Source of the DNA: Sulfuriferula multivorans
GTDB lineage: Bacteria; Pseudomonadota; Gammaproteobacteria; Burkholderiales; Sulfuriferulaceae
Assembly: GCF_003851125.1 (NCBI RefSeq)
Contig: NZ_BGOW01000002.1
Coordinates: 1 to 64,000 of the forward strand
Reading direction: 5' to 3'
Length of the DNA: 64,000 nt
Numbering within the stretch: the first letter of the stretch is position 1; the number at the start of each line of letters is the position of its first letter. The translations under genes and the position numbers were made by a program. The notes under the pieces were generated by a model. The model was not told the DNA's origin and made no database searches. It saw nothing but the letters and a program-made list of their open reading frames with translations. This document shows positions 25,882 through 36,200 of this stretch, in pieces.

Positions 25882-28653
25882 ATGACTGACTATAAAAATA
25901 CCCTGAACCTGCCCGATACGCCCTTCCCCATGCGCGGCGATCTCGCCAAACGCGAGCCGGGCTGGCTGGCCCAGTGGCGCGAGAAACAACGCTACCAGCA
26001 AATCCGCAAGGCCGCCGCCGGGCGCCCCAAATTCATCCTGCACGACGGCCCGCCCTACGCCAACGGCGACATCCACATCGGCCATGCGGTGAACAAAATC
26101 CTCAAGGACATCATCGTCAAGAGCAAGACCCTGGCCGGTTTCGACGCACCGTATGTGCCGGGCTGGGACTGCCACGGGCTGCCGATCGAATTGCAGGTGG
26201 AAAAACAGCACGGCAAGGCCATCCCCGCGGCGCGCTTCCGCGAGTTGTGCCGCGAATACGCCGCGACCCAGATCGAGCGCCAGAAGGCTGACTTCATCCG
26301 CCTCGGCGTGCTCGGCGACTGGGACCATCCCTACCGCACCATGGACTTCGCCTTCGAGGCCGGCATCATGCGCGAGCTCGGGCGCATCCTCGCCAACGGC
26401 TATCTCTATCAGGGCGCCAAGCCGGTGCACTGGTGCGTGGACTGCGGCTCTGCGCTGGCCGAGGCCGAGGTGGAATACGAGGACAAGACCTCGGCCACCA
26501 TCGACGTGGCGTTTCAGGTCGCCGATAACGCGGATTTCGCGCAGCGGCTGGGCATGCCCAAACTCACCGGGCCGGTATATGCGGTGATCTGGACCACCAC
26601 GCCGTGGACCTTGCCCGCCAACCAGGCGGTGTCGGTGCATCCGGATTTCATTTACGACCTGATCCTGACGCCGAAAGGCATCCTGATTCTGGCGCGCGAC
26701 CTGGCGGAAGCATCGATCAAACGTTACGGCTTCGAATCCGTGGAAGTGCTCGGCCAGTGCAAGGGCAGCATGCTGGAGCACCTGCAACTGCGCCACCCTT
26801 TCCTCGACCGCAGCGTACCCGTCATCTGCGGCGAACACGTCACCCTGGAAGCCGGTACCGGCCTGGTGCACACCGCGCCGGCGCACGGCGTGGACGACTA
26901 TCAGATCGGCTTGAAATATCACCTGGCAGTGGACAACCCGGTGGGCGATGACGGCAAGTTCTTCGACGGCATCCCGCTGGTAGGCGGACAGACGGTGTGG
27001 CAGGGCAACAAGACCGTGGTCGAAACCCTTGCCGCCAGCGGCCTGCTGCTCGCCAATGAAAAACTGCTGCACAGCTACCCGCACTGCTGGCGGCACAAGA
27101 CGCCGATCATCTTCCGCGCCACGCATCAGTGGTTCATCGGCATGGACAAGACCGGCGCGGATGGCGTGAGCCTGCGCAACCACGCCATCGGCGCAGTGGA
27201 CAATACCGCGTTCTTCCCGGCCTGGGGCCGCGCCCGCCTGGAAGCCATGATGAAAAACCGCCCCGACTGGTGCGTGTCGCGCCAGCGCAACTGGGGCGTG
27301 CCAATGCCGCTGTTCGTGCACAAGGAAAGCGGTGAGTTGCACCCGCGCACCGCAGAGCTGATCGAAGCCGCGGCGCAACGCGTGGAGCAGACCGGCATCG
27401 AAGCCTGGTTCAGCCTCGACCCCGCTGAACTGCTTGGCGATGAGGCCAGCGAGTACAAGAAAATCACCGACACGCTGGACGTGTGGTTCGATTCCGGCGT
27501 AACACACGCCTGCGTGCTCAAGCAGCGTCCCGAACTCGCCTACCCTGCCGATCTGTACCTGGAAGGCTCGGACCAGCATCGCGGCTGGTTCCAGTCCAGC
27601 CTGCTCACCGGCTGCGCGACTGACGGTCGTGCGCCCTACCATGCCCTGCTCACCCACGGCTTCGTGGTGGATGCCAAGGGTCACAAGATGAGCAAGTCCA
27701 AGGGCAATGTGGTCGCCCCGCAAAAAATCATGGACACCTACGGCGCCGACATCCTGCGCCTGTGGGTGGCGTCCACCGACTATTCCGGCGAACTGACTAT
27801 CTCCGACGAGATCCTCAAGCGCGTGGCCGACGCCTACCGCCGCATCCGCAACACGCTGCGCTTCCTGCTCGCCAACCTGGCCGATTTCGATCCGGCCCGG
27901 GATACCCTGCCGGTGGACGACTGGCAGGAAATCGATCGTTACGCGATGGTGATGCTGGGCGAATTCCAGACTGAATTACTGGCGGCCTACGACCGATACG
28001 AATTCCACCATGCCGTGCAGCGCATGCACAATTTCTGCTCGGAAGACCTGGGCGGTTTTTACCTCGACATCCTCAAGGACCGGCTCTACACCACAGCCGC
28101 CGGCTCGCATGCGCGGCGCTCGGCACAAAATGCACTGCATCACATTACTCACGCGCTGGTGCGACTGATGGCGCCATACCTGAGCTTCACCGGCGAAGAA
28201 GTGTGGCAACTGCTGACGGCCGACGAGAACGACAGCATTTTCCTGCATCAGTGGCACAACCTGCCGGTGGCTACAGACGCGCCGCAACTGGCCGCCAAAT
28301 GGCCGCTGATCCGCGCCACTCTGGCCGACGTGCGCAAGCATCTGGAAACCCTGCGCATCGCCGGCGATATCGGCTCCTCGCTGCAGGCTGAGGTGTCGAT
28401 TCATGCCAGCGGTGAACAATACCAGGCGCTGGCCGATCTCGGCAACGACCTGCGCTTCGTGATGATTACCTCTGCCGCCACGGTGACGCAGGCCGCAGCC
28501 GCTTCCGTCAGCGCCGAACCCAGCACCCATACCAAATGCGAGCGCTGCTGGCACTATCGCAGCGATGTCGGCAGTCACGCCGATCATCCCGCCTTGTGTG
28601 GGCGTTGTTACAGCAATCTTTTCGGCCAGGGCGAGGACAGACAGCATGCCTAG
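25882..28653 (+). CDS. ileS: Isoleucyl-tRNA synthetase
   Basis: Charges tRNA-Ile; class I synthetase of 923 residues. HIGH motif ([15 protein letters not shown]) and KMSKS motif ([13 protein letters not shown]) are present, as are the editing-domain stretch [14 protein letters not shown] and the C-terminal zinc-type CERCWHY...CGRC. The end overlaps lspA by 8 bases. All expected domains are complete. Confidence 0.98.
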   Translation: MTDYKNTLNLPDTPFPMRGDLAKREPGWLAQWREKQRYQQIRKAAAGRPKFILHDGPPYANGDIHIGHAVNKILKDIIVKSKTLAGFDAPYVPGWDCHGLPIELQVEKQHGKAIPAARFRELCREYAATQIERQKADFIRLGVLGDWDHPYRTMDFAFEAGIMRELGRILANGYLYQGAKPVHWCVDCGSALAEAEVEYEDKTSATIDVAFQVADNADFAQRLGMPKLTGPVYAVIWTTTPWTLPANQAVSVHPDFIYDLILTPKGILILARDLAEASIKRYGFESVEVLGQCKGSMLEHLQLRHPFLDRSVPVICGEHVTLEAGTGLVHTAPAHGVDDYQIGLKYHLAVDNPVGDDGKFFDGIPLVGGQTVWQGNKTVVETLAASGLLLANEKLLHSYPHCWRHKTPIIFRATHQWFIGMDKTGADGVSLRNHAIGAVDNTAFFPAWGRARLEAMMKNRPDWCVSRQRNWGVPMPLFVHKESGELHPRTAELIEAAAQRVEQTGIEAWFSLDPAELLGDEASEYKKITDTLDVWFDSGVTHACVLKQRPELAYPADLYLEGSDQHRGWFQSSLLTGCATDGRAPYHALLTHGFVVDAKGHKMSKSKGNVVAPQKIMDTYGADILRLWVASTDYSGELTISDEILKRVADAYRRIRNTLRFLLANLADFDPARDTLPVDDWQEIDRYAMVMLGEFQTELLAAYDRYEFHHAVQRMHNFCSEDLGGFYLDILKDRLYTTAAGSHARRSAQNALHHITHALVRLMAPYLSFTGEEVWQLLTADENDSIFLHQWHNLPVATDAPQLAAKWPLIRATLADVRKHLETLRIAGDIGSSLQAEVSIHASGEQYQALADLGNDLRFVMITSAATVTQAAAASVSAEPSTHTKCERCWHYRSDVGSHADHPALCGRCYSNLFGQGEDRQHA

Positions 28654-29116
28654 ACTCAAACAGGGACTCGTAGTGGCTGGATTGATCATTGCCCTCGACC
28701 AGCTCAGCAAATACGCGATTACGCACACCTTCATGCTCGGCGATTACCTCACCGTCACGCCATTTTTCGACCTGGTGCTTGCCCACAATACCGGCGCGGC
28801 GTTCAGCCTGTTTGCGGATCAGGCCGGCTGGCAGCGCGCATTTTTCATCAGCACTGCGCTGATCGCGTCTGCCATCATCATCTATCTGCTGCGGCGCGAA
28901 TCCGGCAGCGTGCTGTTCAAGCTCGCGCTCAGCCTGATTCTGGGCGGCGCCCTCGGCAACCTGATCGACCGCATTCTGAACGGCTACGTGGTGGATTTCC
29001 TGTCCTTCCATATCCAGCAGCACTACTGGCCGGCGTTCAACGTGGCCGATTCCGCCATCACCATCGGTGCGCTGCTACTGGTCTGGGACAGCCTGAAAAA
29101 ACCGCGCAAGCCATGA
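28646..29116 (+). CDS. lspA: Lipoprotein signal peptidase
   Basis: Inner-membrane aspartyl protease that removes signal peptides from diacylated prolipoproteins. 156 residues from the ATG at 28646; a longer frame would begin inside ileS. Four membrane helices; both catalytic-Asp regions are visible ([16 protein letters not shown] and [11 protein letters not shown]). Coupled to ileS upstream and overlaps slpA by 4 bases, the standard ileS-lspA-slpA-ispH arrangement. Confidence 0.97.
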   Translation: MPRLKQGLVVAGLIIALDQLSKYAITHTFMLGDYLTVTPFFDLVLAHNTGAAFSLFADQAGWQRAFFISTALIASAIIIYLLRRESGSVLFKLALSLILGGALGNLIDRILNGYVVDFLSFHIQQHYWPAFNVADSAITIGALLLVWDSLKKPRKP

Positions 29117-29568
29117 GCGACGGGATGCGGCAGATTGAGCCTGGCGACACGCTCACCCTGCATTTTGCCCTGCGGGTAAATGGGGGTGTTGAAGTAGACA
29201 GCAGCTTTGACGACGCACCCATTACGCTGACGCTCGGTGACGGTACCCTGATGCCGAATCTGGAGCACTGGCTGATCGGCATTGCCCCCGGCGAACGCCA
29301 TGTGTTCCAGCTTGATCCCATGCAAGCCTTCGGCGAATATAATGCCGAGCTTGTGCAAACGCTAGCGCTTAGCGACTTTTCCCCTGACAAGCTTCCACAG
29401 ACCGATAGCGTAATTGAATTCAGCCTGCCCAACGGCAGCACCCTGGCCGGACGCATCCTGACGCTGACGGACACTCACGCCAGCGTGGATTTCAACCACC
29501 TGCTGGCGGGCTTGCCGATCGAATTTGAGGTTGAAGTCGTCGAGATTTGCCGTCAACCCGGAGATTGA
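29113..29568 (+). CDS. slpA: FKBP-type peptidyl-prolyl isomerase (SlpA-like)
   Basis: 151-residue FKBP-fold isomerase/chaperone. The SlyD/SlpA-type sequence starts IEPGDTLTLHFALRVNGGVEVDSSFDD and has the inserted-in-flap domain (about 70-125) with ASVDFNHLLAGLPIEFEVEV near the end. Overlaps lspA by 4 bases (ATGA) and would normally be followed directly by ispH, but a toxin-antitoxin pair separates them here. Confidence 0.94.
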   Translation: MSDGMRQIEPGDTLTLHFALRVNGGVEVDSSFDDAPITLTLGDGTLMPNLEHWLIGIAPGERHVFQLDPMQAFGEYNAELVQTLALSDFSPDKLPQTDSVIEFSLPNGSTLAGRILTLTDTHASVDFNHLLAGLPIEFEVEVVEICRQPGD

Positions 29569-29580
29569 CACGCCGCCGGG

Positions 29581-29618
29581 AAAAAGTTATTGTACAAATA
29601 TCAGTACAATAACTTTTT
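29581..29618. promoter_or_regulatory. Perfect 15-bp inverted repeat, YefM-type operator
   Basis: AAAAAGTTATTGTAC (29581-29595), 8-base spacer, then its exact reverse complement (29604-29618), 10 bases before the antitoxin start. It contains TGTACA and AGTACA; the TGTACA hexamer is the published core of the E. coli yefM operator. Very likely the autorepression site of the second toxin-antitoxin pair. In RNA it would also form a strong hairpin. Confidence 0.85.
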
Positions 29619-29627
29619 GAGCCAAAA

Positions 29628-29888
29628 ATGGATGCCATCAGCTACAGCTACACGCGCCAGCACTTTGCCGATGTGATGGACAAAGTGAATGACGATTGCG
29701 CGCCGGTTCTGGTGACGCGCCAGAATGGCAAACCGGTAGTGATGATGTCCCTCGCGGATTTCAACGCACTGGAAGAAACGGCATATTTGCTGCGCAGTCC
29801 GGAAAACGCGCGCCGCCTGATGGCTGCAGTGGATGAATTAAGAAGTGGCGCGGGCGTCAAACGCGAGCTGCTACCCGATGCAGATTAA
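29628..29888 (+). CDS. YefM-family antitoxin
   Basis: 86-residue antitoxin, closer to enterobacterial YefM than the first pair: ISYSYTRQHFADVMDKVNDD, APVLVTRQNGKPVVMMSL, EETAYLLRSPENARRLMAAV. DNA binding is expected through the N-terminal half at the palindrome just upstream. Overlaps the toxin gene by 11 bases. The pair sits between slpA and ispH. Confidence 0.94.
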   Translation: MDAISYSYTRQHFADVMDKVNDDCAPVLVTRQNGKPVVMMSLADFNALEETAYLLRSPENARRLMAAVDELRSGAGVKRELLPDAD

Positions 29889-30132
29889 GTTTGCCGAACA
29901 AGGATGGCAGGATTACCTCTACTGGCAGCAAACAGATAAAGCAGCGCTCAAGCGGATCAATGCGCTCATCCATGACATCGTGCGCTCACCTTTCGATGGC
30001 ATCGGAAAGCCCGAACCGCTACGCCACAACCTGGCTGGATTCTGGTCACGCAGGATTAACGATGAGCATCGTCTGGTTTATGCAATCGAGGATGGCTGCC
30101 TGCTGATCGCCCAATGCCGCTATCATTACTAA
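29878..30132 (+). CDS. yoeB: YoeB-family toxin
   Basis: 84 residues from the ATG at 29878, chosen because [20 protein letters not shown] aligns with YoeB starts; an earlier in-frame start would add 11 residues without homology. Shows [20 protein letters not shown] and ends CRYHY, the catalytic C-terminus of the family. About half of the residues match the other YoeB in the window. Looks functional. Confidence 0.94.
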   Translation: MQIKFAEQGWQDYLYWQQTDKAALKRINALIHDIVRSPFDGIGKPEPLRHNLAGFWSRRINDEHRLVYAIEDGCLLIAQCRYHY

Positions 30133-30152
30133 CCATTTCCGGGCAGACCCCC

Positions 30153-31100
30153 ATGACCACCCAAACCCAAATCCTTCTCGCCAACCCCCGCGGCTTTTGC
30201 GCCGGGGTGGATCGCGCCATTGAAATCGTCGAGCGTGCACTGGAACGCTTCGGCGCCCCTATCTACGTGCGCCACGAAGTCGTGCACAACAAATTCGTGG
30301 TCGATGACCTCAAGGCCAAGGGTGCGATCTTCATTGAAGACCTGGCGGAAGTACCCGCCGGCAGCACGCTGATCTACAGCGCCCACGGCGTCTCCCAGGA
30401 AGTGCGGCGTGAAGCCGGGGCACGCGGCCTGAAGGTATTCGATGCCACCTGCCCTCTGGTCACCAAAGTCCACATCGAAGTCGCTAAAATGCGCGAAAAG
30501 GATCTGGAAATTATCATGATCGGCCACAAGGGCCACCCCGAGGTGGAAGGCACCATGGGGCAATCGGCGGGCGGCATGTACCTGGTGGAAACGCCGGAAG
30601 ACGTGGCGAAACTGGAAGTGAAAGACGCAGATAAACTTGCCTTCGTCACCCAGACCACCCTCTCGATAGACGACGCCGCGCGCGTGATTGCAGCGCTCAA
30701 GGCACGTTTCCCCGCCATCGTCGGCCCGAAAAAAGACGACATCTGCTACGCCACGCAAAATCGCCAGGACGCGGTCAAGGCGCTGGCAGCGCAATGCGAC
30801 TTGGTCATCGTAGTGGGTTCACCGAACAGCTCCAACTCCAACCGCCTGCGCGAAGTGGCGCAAAATCTGGGAGTGGATGCCTATATGGTGGATAACGCTG
30901 GAGAGTTGAAAGAGGAATGGCTGGCGGATAAAACACGAATTGGCGTCACAGCAGGCGCCTCCGCACCGGATGTGCTGGTTCAGGAAGTCATCGCCCGGCT
31001 TAAATCATTGGGCGCCGACGATGTAACGGAGTTGAGCGGCACTGCCGAAAGCGTGGTGTTTCCGTTGCCGAAGGGGCTGATTCAGCTGGTGTCAATTTAG
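30153..31100 (+). CDS. ispH: 4-hydroxy-3-methylbut-2-enyl diphosphate reductase
   Basis: Last step of the MEP isoprenoid pathway, a [4Fe-4S] enzyme. 315 residues from the ATG at 30153. The three cluster-binding cysteines are visible in [24 protein letters not shown] and [10 protein letters not shown], with the substrate motifs [11 protein letters not shown] and VTAGASAPD. The last 96 codons have a second copy downstream (31894-32187) beyond vapBC, with the region from residue 220 to 311 about 92% identical at DNA level. The gene itself is complete. Confidence 0.97.
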   Translation: MTTQTQILLANPRGFCAGVDRAIEIVERALERFGAPIYVRHEVVHNKFVVDDLKAKGAIFIEDLAEVPAGSTLIYSAHGVSQEVRREAGARGLKVFDATCPLVTKVHIEVAKMREKDLEIIMIGHKGHPEVEGTMGQSAGGMYLVETPEDVAKLEVKDADKLAFVTQTTLSIDDAARVIAALKARFPAIVGPKKDDICYATQNRQDAVKALAAQCDLVIVVGSPNSSNSNRLREVAQNLGVDAYMVDNAGELKEEWLADKTRIGVTAGASAPDVLVQEVIARLKSLGADDVTELSGTAESVVFPLPKGLIQLVSI

Positions 31101-31157
31101 CCCCTCCCCTATGCATCTCCCACTCCATGGCCGGGATGCATACAGATTAATGCCGTA

Positions 31158-31583
31158 TCAATCAGCCCCAGTCAACGGCTCCAGCCAATTCTCGACCCCG
31201 AGGCCGGCAACTCGGGTAAATTCACCCATGTTATCCGTCACCAATGTAAGCTCCAGCGACAGCGTGTGGGCTGCGATCAGATAGTCGTTCGCGCCGATTG
31301 GCGTACCAAGCTTCTCCAGTGCCGAGCGTACCTCGGCGTATTTCTCGTCAGCCCCAGTTTCGAGCGGCAGCACCTCAATCGCGGACAGCAACTGCTCAAT
31401 CTTGCTTGACAAGATTTGAGACCCCTTCTTTGCCGCACCGTAGCGCAACTCACAGGCGACCACGACACTGGTGCAAATTGCGTCTTCACCGACTGCATTG
31501 ATTCGGCTGGCTACAACCCCAGACGGTTGCTTGAGAAGGCTACTCAGGATGTTGGTATCAAGCAGATAGCGATAGCCTGCCAT
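31158..31583 (-). CDS. vapC: VapC-type PIN-domain toxin
   Basis: 141-residue ribonuclease toxin. Acidic catalytic residues of the PIN fold are all seen: YLLDTNILSSLL, VVACELRYGAAKKG, GANDYLIAAHTL and LVTDNMGEF. Such VapCs often cut initiator tRNA or rRNA; the target here is unknown. Start chosen at MAGYRYLLDTN, one base after the antitoxin stop; a longer frame overlaps the antitoxin. Confidence 0.93.
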   Translation of the reverse strand: MAGYRYLLDTNILSSLLKQPSGVVASRINAVGEDAICTSVVVACELRYGAAKKGSQILSSKIEQLLSAIEVLPLETGADEKYAEVRSALEKLGTPIGANDYLIAAHTLSLELTLVTDNMGEFTRVAGLGVENWLEPLTGAD

Positions 31584-31584
31584 T

Positions 31585-31818
31585 TCAGAGTTCCACAGGT
31601 TCGGCAGGCAAATCCTCGACAGCGGGGAAATTCTCTTCCATCGGCTCCCATCCGGCGAGCAATCCCAGCAGCGAACGGCGCGTGAGCGGTTCAATGATCA
31701 AGCGATCCCCTTCTTTGCGGATGATGGCTTCCGTACCCGACAGTTCGAACTCGCGGGGAATGCGTATCGCCTGGTTGCGACCGTTTTTGAATAGACGTAC
31801 ATGACGTTCGGTTAACAT
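31585..31818 (-). CDS. vapB: VapB-type AbrB-fold antitoxin
   Basis: 77-residue antitoxin with the swapped-hairpin start [20 protein letters not shown] typical of VapB/MazE, and a toxin-neutralising C-terminal tail. Start at 31818 has GGAGG just upstream. First gene of the pair; its upstream region holds an 11-base direct repeat that may be the operator. The pair is oriented against ispH. Confidence 0.92.
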   Translation of the reverse strand: MLTERHVRLFKNGRNQAIRIPREFELSGTEAIIRKEGDRLIIEPLTRRSLLGLLAGWEPMEENFPAVEDLPAEPVEL

Positions 31819-31842
31819 GGTGGCCTCCTTGCTGGGACAATG

Positions 31843-31865
31843 TGGCATATACTCTGGCATATACT
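31843..31865. promoter_or_regulatory. Direct repeats upstream of vapBC
   Basis: TGGCATATACT occurs at 31843-31853 and again at 31855-31865, period 12 bases, 25 bases upstream of the vapB start. On the vapB strand each copy reads AGTATATGCCA and includes TATA-rich promoter-like sequence. A likely binding site for the VapBC complex. Confidence 0.5.
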
Positions 31866-31893
31866 ACCAAGCAGACACCTTTACGGCAATACC

Positions 31894-32187
31894 GTGGTCG
31901 GCTCCCCCAACAGCTCAAACTCCAACCGCCTGCGCGAAGTGGCGCAAAATCTGGGCGTGGATGCCTATATGGTGGATAACGCCACGGAATTGAAAACGGA
32001 ATGGCTGGCGGATAAAACCCGAATTGGCGTCACAGCAGGCGCCTCCGCACCGGATGTGTTGGTGCAGGAAGTCATCACCCGGCTTAAATCATTAGGCGCA
32101 GACGATGTAACGGAGTTGAGCGGCACTGCCGAGAGCGTGGTGTTTCCGTTGCCGAAGGGGTTGATTCAGCAAAGCCAGCTTACGTAG
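31894..32187 (+). pseudogene. Detached 3' end of ispH
   Basis: From 31894 to 32169 the DNA matches ispH 30810-31085 with about 22 differences in 276 bases by hand count, no gaps and the frame kept. It encodes the [10 protein letters not shown] and VTAGASAPD substrate motifs but none of the three cluster cysteines and has no start of its own, so it cannot make IspH. Of 19 altered codons only 3 change the amino acid. After 32169 it ends with a different short tail (QQSQLT-stop) than ispH. It is separated from ispH by vapBC. Confidence 0.93.
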
Positions 32188-32340
32188 GAATCCTTGCGCC
32201 CTCTTGCGCTGTCCATGTTCGGGCGGCGATTTTTCTATGTGTGGTGGCTGCAGCTTCGCATCCGAGGTTCTGATGCGTGAAACCATCATACAAATAAGAA
32301 AATCGGGCAAAGAGTTGTTAACCGAACTCCCTGGCGCAGA

Positions 32341-32358
32341 GAAAAGTATAAACTTTTC
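32341..32358. other. Small AT-rich hairpin downstream of pilE
   Basis: GAAAAGT/ACTTTTC with a 4-base loop, about 40 bases past the pilE stop on the minus strand. It could contribute to ending the pilus transcript, but there is no clear T run. The remaining sequence between the ispH fragment and pilE (32188-32399) shows no gene. Confidence 0.3.
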
Positions 32359-32399
32359 ACGACCCAAGTGACTTGCCACAACTCACTAATTGTCTCGGC

Positions 32400-32852
32400 T
32401 CATTTGCTCCAGCAAGCGATCGATCCCAAACTACCTGATGCAGTTTTGGCTCCCGTGTTATCCAGGGAAAGATTGCCGCACGCATCACCCGACATAATAC
32501 CGGTAGGTAGTGCTTGCAAAGTATATGTGTTGGTACCCGAAGCGGAAATACTCAACGTGTATTTTGCTGTGCCTGTCTTGGGCGATTGGGTATAAGGCAA
32601 GGTAGGATTGCTGCCCCCGGGCGTATAGGTCCCATTTTCAGTATAAGTACGCTCCATGAACTGGCTAAGTTCGGTAAGCGCACCCTTAGCGTCGCCTCTT
32701 GCTGCTCGCTGAACGTAACTTGTGTATGAGGGGTAGGCAATCGCGGCTAGTAAGCCCACGATAGCCACCACAACCATGAGTTCTATCAGCGTAAACCCGC
32801 CATTATGGGAAAACACTCGAACGGGATTTTTAATTTCTTTTCGGGTAAGCAT
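32400..32852 (-). CDS. pilE: Type IV pilus minor pilin PilE
   Basis: Pilin-like protein of 150 residues. Start at 32852 is preferred because GGAG lies six bases upstream. Prepilin leader ends HNGG before FTLIELMVVVAIVGLLAAIA, with Glu5 of the mature chain for assembly. C-terminal disulfide-type cysteines are present (SGDACGNL and SIACWSK). It closes the fimU-pilV-pilW-pilX-pilY1-pilY2-pilE order known from Pseudomonas, which supports the minor pilin name rather than the major pilin. Confidence 0.92.
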   Translation of the reverse strand: MLTRKEIKNPVRVFSHNGGFTLIELMVVVAIVGLLAAIAYPSYTSYVQRAARGDAKGALTELSQFMERTYTENGTYTPGGSNPTLPYTQSPKTGTAKYTLSISASGTNTYTLQALPTGIMSGDACGNLSLDNTGAKTASGSLGSIACWSK

Positions 32853-32886
32853 GTCCATCTCCAGCACTTGGTTAGACTGCCCGATA

Positions 32887-33216
32887 TCAATTTATACGTA
32901 TCTGTATCAGCTGGCGACCGCCATTGCCAGGGGGTTGCTGATAAATAATATCAACCTGTTCCCCCGCTTTGGGTAAGGTTCCATTGAGCACTACTAGCCT
33001 GGAATCATAGTGATAGCTGACATTACCGATCACCATGATCATGGTGGCGGAATCCACTCGTTCCACTTTTCCGCTCAATTTCTTGGCTTCAGGTGCTCGG
33101 TAAGACTTGGCACTGTCTACAGGAATTTTTCCCAAGGCACCCGTCGTGCTCGCCGCAATCATCCCCGACTGAAGCATCAACAACCCCGACATCAAAATCT
33201 GCGGTAGATATTTCAT
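32887..33216 (-). CDS. PilY2-like small exported protein
   Basis: 109 residues with an N-terminal signal peptide (LMSGLLMLQSGMIAAS) and a small beta-rich domain (LSGKVERVDSATMIMVIGNVSYHYDSRLVVL). Sequence alone does not name it; its place between pilY1 and pilE is where Pseudomonas carries pilY2, a protein of similar size with unclear function in fimbrial biogenesis. It starts 17 bases after pilY1. Confidence 0.7.
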   Translation of the reverse strand: MKYLPQILMSGLLMLQSGMIAASTTGALGKIPVDSAKSYRAPEAKKLSGKVERVDSATMIMVIGNVSYHYDSRLVVLNGTLPKAGEQVDIIYQQPPGNGGRQLIQIRIN

Positions 33217-33232
33217 GACTGTCTCCTCGTCA

Positions 33233-36200
33233 TTATTGAATCAACTCATGCCAAGATACGCGTCCATTTGCACCCGATGCGCCAAGGTTCAGTACTTGGC
33301 TCATTGATCCATTAGATTGGTTCATGAGCTTATTCATATACTTCTTGGGCTTGTTGCTCTTAAGCGACTGTATTGACACGCCGGAAGGTATCGAATCTAT
33401 CATCAAGCCTCCTGCTGCAACTGACCCACCACCATAAGTGAGATTGTCGCTTGAATCAATCGAACCATTACCATTCGTATCGAACGGACTGCCCGCCAAA
33501 CGTCCCCCTGTTGCAGCATCGAGTTCCATTAGCGCGCCTGTACCACCCGCCGAACAGGCCCCGGTTGAAGGTATCAGCGTGGTAAAAATTATGCGTTTGT
33601 CGTACAACACCGGGTCGGTCACAACCCGCTCGCCAGAAGTCAGATCCATATACCAGCCGTCAGGCGTGCTTACATTGGCTGGGTTTTGCGAGGTAATACG
33701 GTAAGTGTTGGTACCTACAATTTGCGTACCAAGTATGCTCTGTTGAATTAGCGTGCTACGCGAAGCAACTATGGCACCCGCATCGCGTATTCCGTAGAAA
33801 CTACCTCCGGGTGTAGTGGAGGTAATATCGCTTACTTCCAGATATTTTCCCGTGCCGAAATACACCATCAAGTTATTGGTATTACTCGGGTCAAATCCGA
33901 CATCCGGCGCATCGGTGATCGGTTGCGGGTTATTGGACGCATCCAGTGCGGTGAACAAGGGTTTGGGGCTCCCCACGCTTCCATAAGCAATTTTCCATGA
34001 ACTGGGGTTGGTGCTGGTCAGGTCAAACTTCCACATGTTCCCGCGCAAATCCCCGGCGTACACATAATCAGCCACACGATCGCCGTTGACATCAATCACA
34101 GCGGGGGTTGCTAGCCCATTGGGGGTTGTGGTGCTGCCCACCGGAAGGGTAAATTTTTTGACCAGACTACCCGTTTCCAGATCAACGATATACAGCGCTG
34201 CGTAACCTGTGGTACTAGCATGGCCATCCGCATCAGTATTGTTATAACCATTGCCGAAGATTGCCACCCATTCACCATTATTCAACTTCACAATAGCTGG
34301 CTGGCTGAAGGAATAGCCCATGTCAGAATCGTTCAGGTCATTAAATTCCCAGCGCACAATGCTTGCTGCATTTGCTTCAGAAAAGTTAGCGGGATCGGTG
34401 ACGTCCAGCGCAAAGAAACCCTGCCCGCCAGCCGCCAGCCCGCTGACCAGAACTGAGCGCCATTCCGGCGATGCGGCGAGTGCGCCGCTTGTTGTGCGTT
34501 TTTTGATAAACGCATCTCCGGCGCTTGGGGAGCCATCCACAAAATAGCGATGACCATAGCTGGTTGCGGTCAACTGGGTCAGATTTGCGTAAACAGAGGC
34601 CGGTATATAGGCCAGTTTTTCCTGCCCCGTGGCCTCGTCAAACCCATGCAACATACCGTCATTCGCTCCGGCGTAGATCATGCCAGGACGAGTTGCATAG
34701 GCCGTGCGAAACGCCGAATACATGCTTGTTTCAAAATCATCCGGGTAATTGAATACCGGCGCACCGACATAGTAAGGGGCAGAGTGGACAATATCGCCCA
34801 ATTTGCTGGTGTTACGCGGGCGGAAATTAAGACCGGTGCCCTCGTTGGCCGCACTGCCACGAATATAGTCCAGCCGGGCTGCGCCATTGGTATCGACCAC
34901 ATTGCTCGGACTGGTGTTTAAAGCCAGAACCTGAGCAGGATCCAGTTCTGTTGCACTCGGCGAACTCGGTACTACAGGCCACCGGAACGCAATACCCAAA
35001 CCAGTCGAAGGCTTGATAGTGAGTATTTTTCGACCGGTATCGTAATTCTGGCCATTGATAGCCTGCCCCGCATCCCAGGCTATTGGTGTCTGGATAATAT
35101 TGCCCGCGCTATCCAGATTGTAAGCGATCAGCTGACCAGACCAGTCGGCACTACTGAACTTGGCCTGGAATACTTTTTGACTGCTGCTGGCACTTCCCGA
35201 ATTAAGCGATACCGAAGAAGCCGCCCCGGTTTTAGACAGGATGTCAGAAAAAATCGTGTTGAGCGCAGTCGTCAAAGAGCTGGAATCGGTTGCTGAATAG
35301 GCCGTGCCTGTGCCACCTGCACTTGCAATGGTATTGAGTTGCGATGGATTGGTGCCGTAGGGCATGGCGAAGCCCACGATGTAGGTTTCCACCTTCGCCG
35401 GGCTACTCAGCAAATTTCCTGCAGCCGTGGCCGCATTGGTCAGTGCTGCACTTACCCCACTAGGCTGAATCGGGTTGCCATTCTTGTCCACGGACGGCAA
35501 GCCGTTGGTAATGAACACATTGAAATTCTTGCCGCAGGAATTGGGCAAAGCGGAAGCAGGCCCCCCGTTCTGACTAGCCAAGCTTGCCGGGGTATTGAAG
35601 TAGGTCTGCGTTGTTACTAATGTCCCTTCAATTGCGGTCAACCCTGCATTCTGCAATGGATAAGCGGGATCAGTAGGCTTGTTGGAGACAAACTGGGAAG
35701 TACCCAGCTTGGTATTCATTTTCCCCGCCTGCGTGGCGTCAAGAAAGCTGATAGGCACGTGCAGATAGCCGCCGCCGGGCGAGGCATTGGAGAACCAGGT
35801 CGGGCCAACATAGAAATAGGGATTGAAACGGCCAAAATCGCTGATACCCTGGGCCAGATCGCTGTCCGTCGGATACACATAATATGCGCCATTGAATCCG
35901 CTGTAGCCCGCCGAACTTTCGGTTGCCGTCACCGTGTTATTGCAATAGCTACCGCAAGAAATGGAATGAGGTGCTGGTGCAGGGCCTGGTGGGGTGGGTA
36001 AAGTATCGGTAGTCCCAGTGTAATTGCTAAAACAGCGGTAGTAATCCCATGGGCCATCCTGGGAACCTGCGTTCCAGTCGACATTGCTGCCGTCGAAATA
36101 ATACTCGCCATTGGTGAAGTTATGAGAAGCATCCGCCGTAGTTGAATAGCAATACCCAGTGCCCAGATTAGAGCCAGCATAAAAAGGCGCCGCCACATTG

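Noticed and set aside
25753-27723. 656-codon open frame antisense to ileS
   Set aside because: Shadow of ileS; no start signals and no recognisable domains, and it also spans the yoeB end.
30153-31100. ispH as a broken gene because of the downstream duplicate
   Set aside because: The first copy has all three cluster cysteines, both substrate motifs and an uninterrupted frame, so it is complete.
31110-31142. Inverted repeat TATGCAT/ATGCATA after ispH as a terminator
   Set aside because: The arms pair but need a bulge to extend, the loop is long, and no T run follows; too weak to call.
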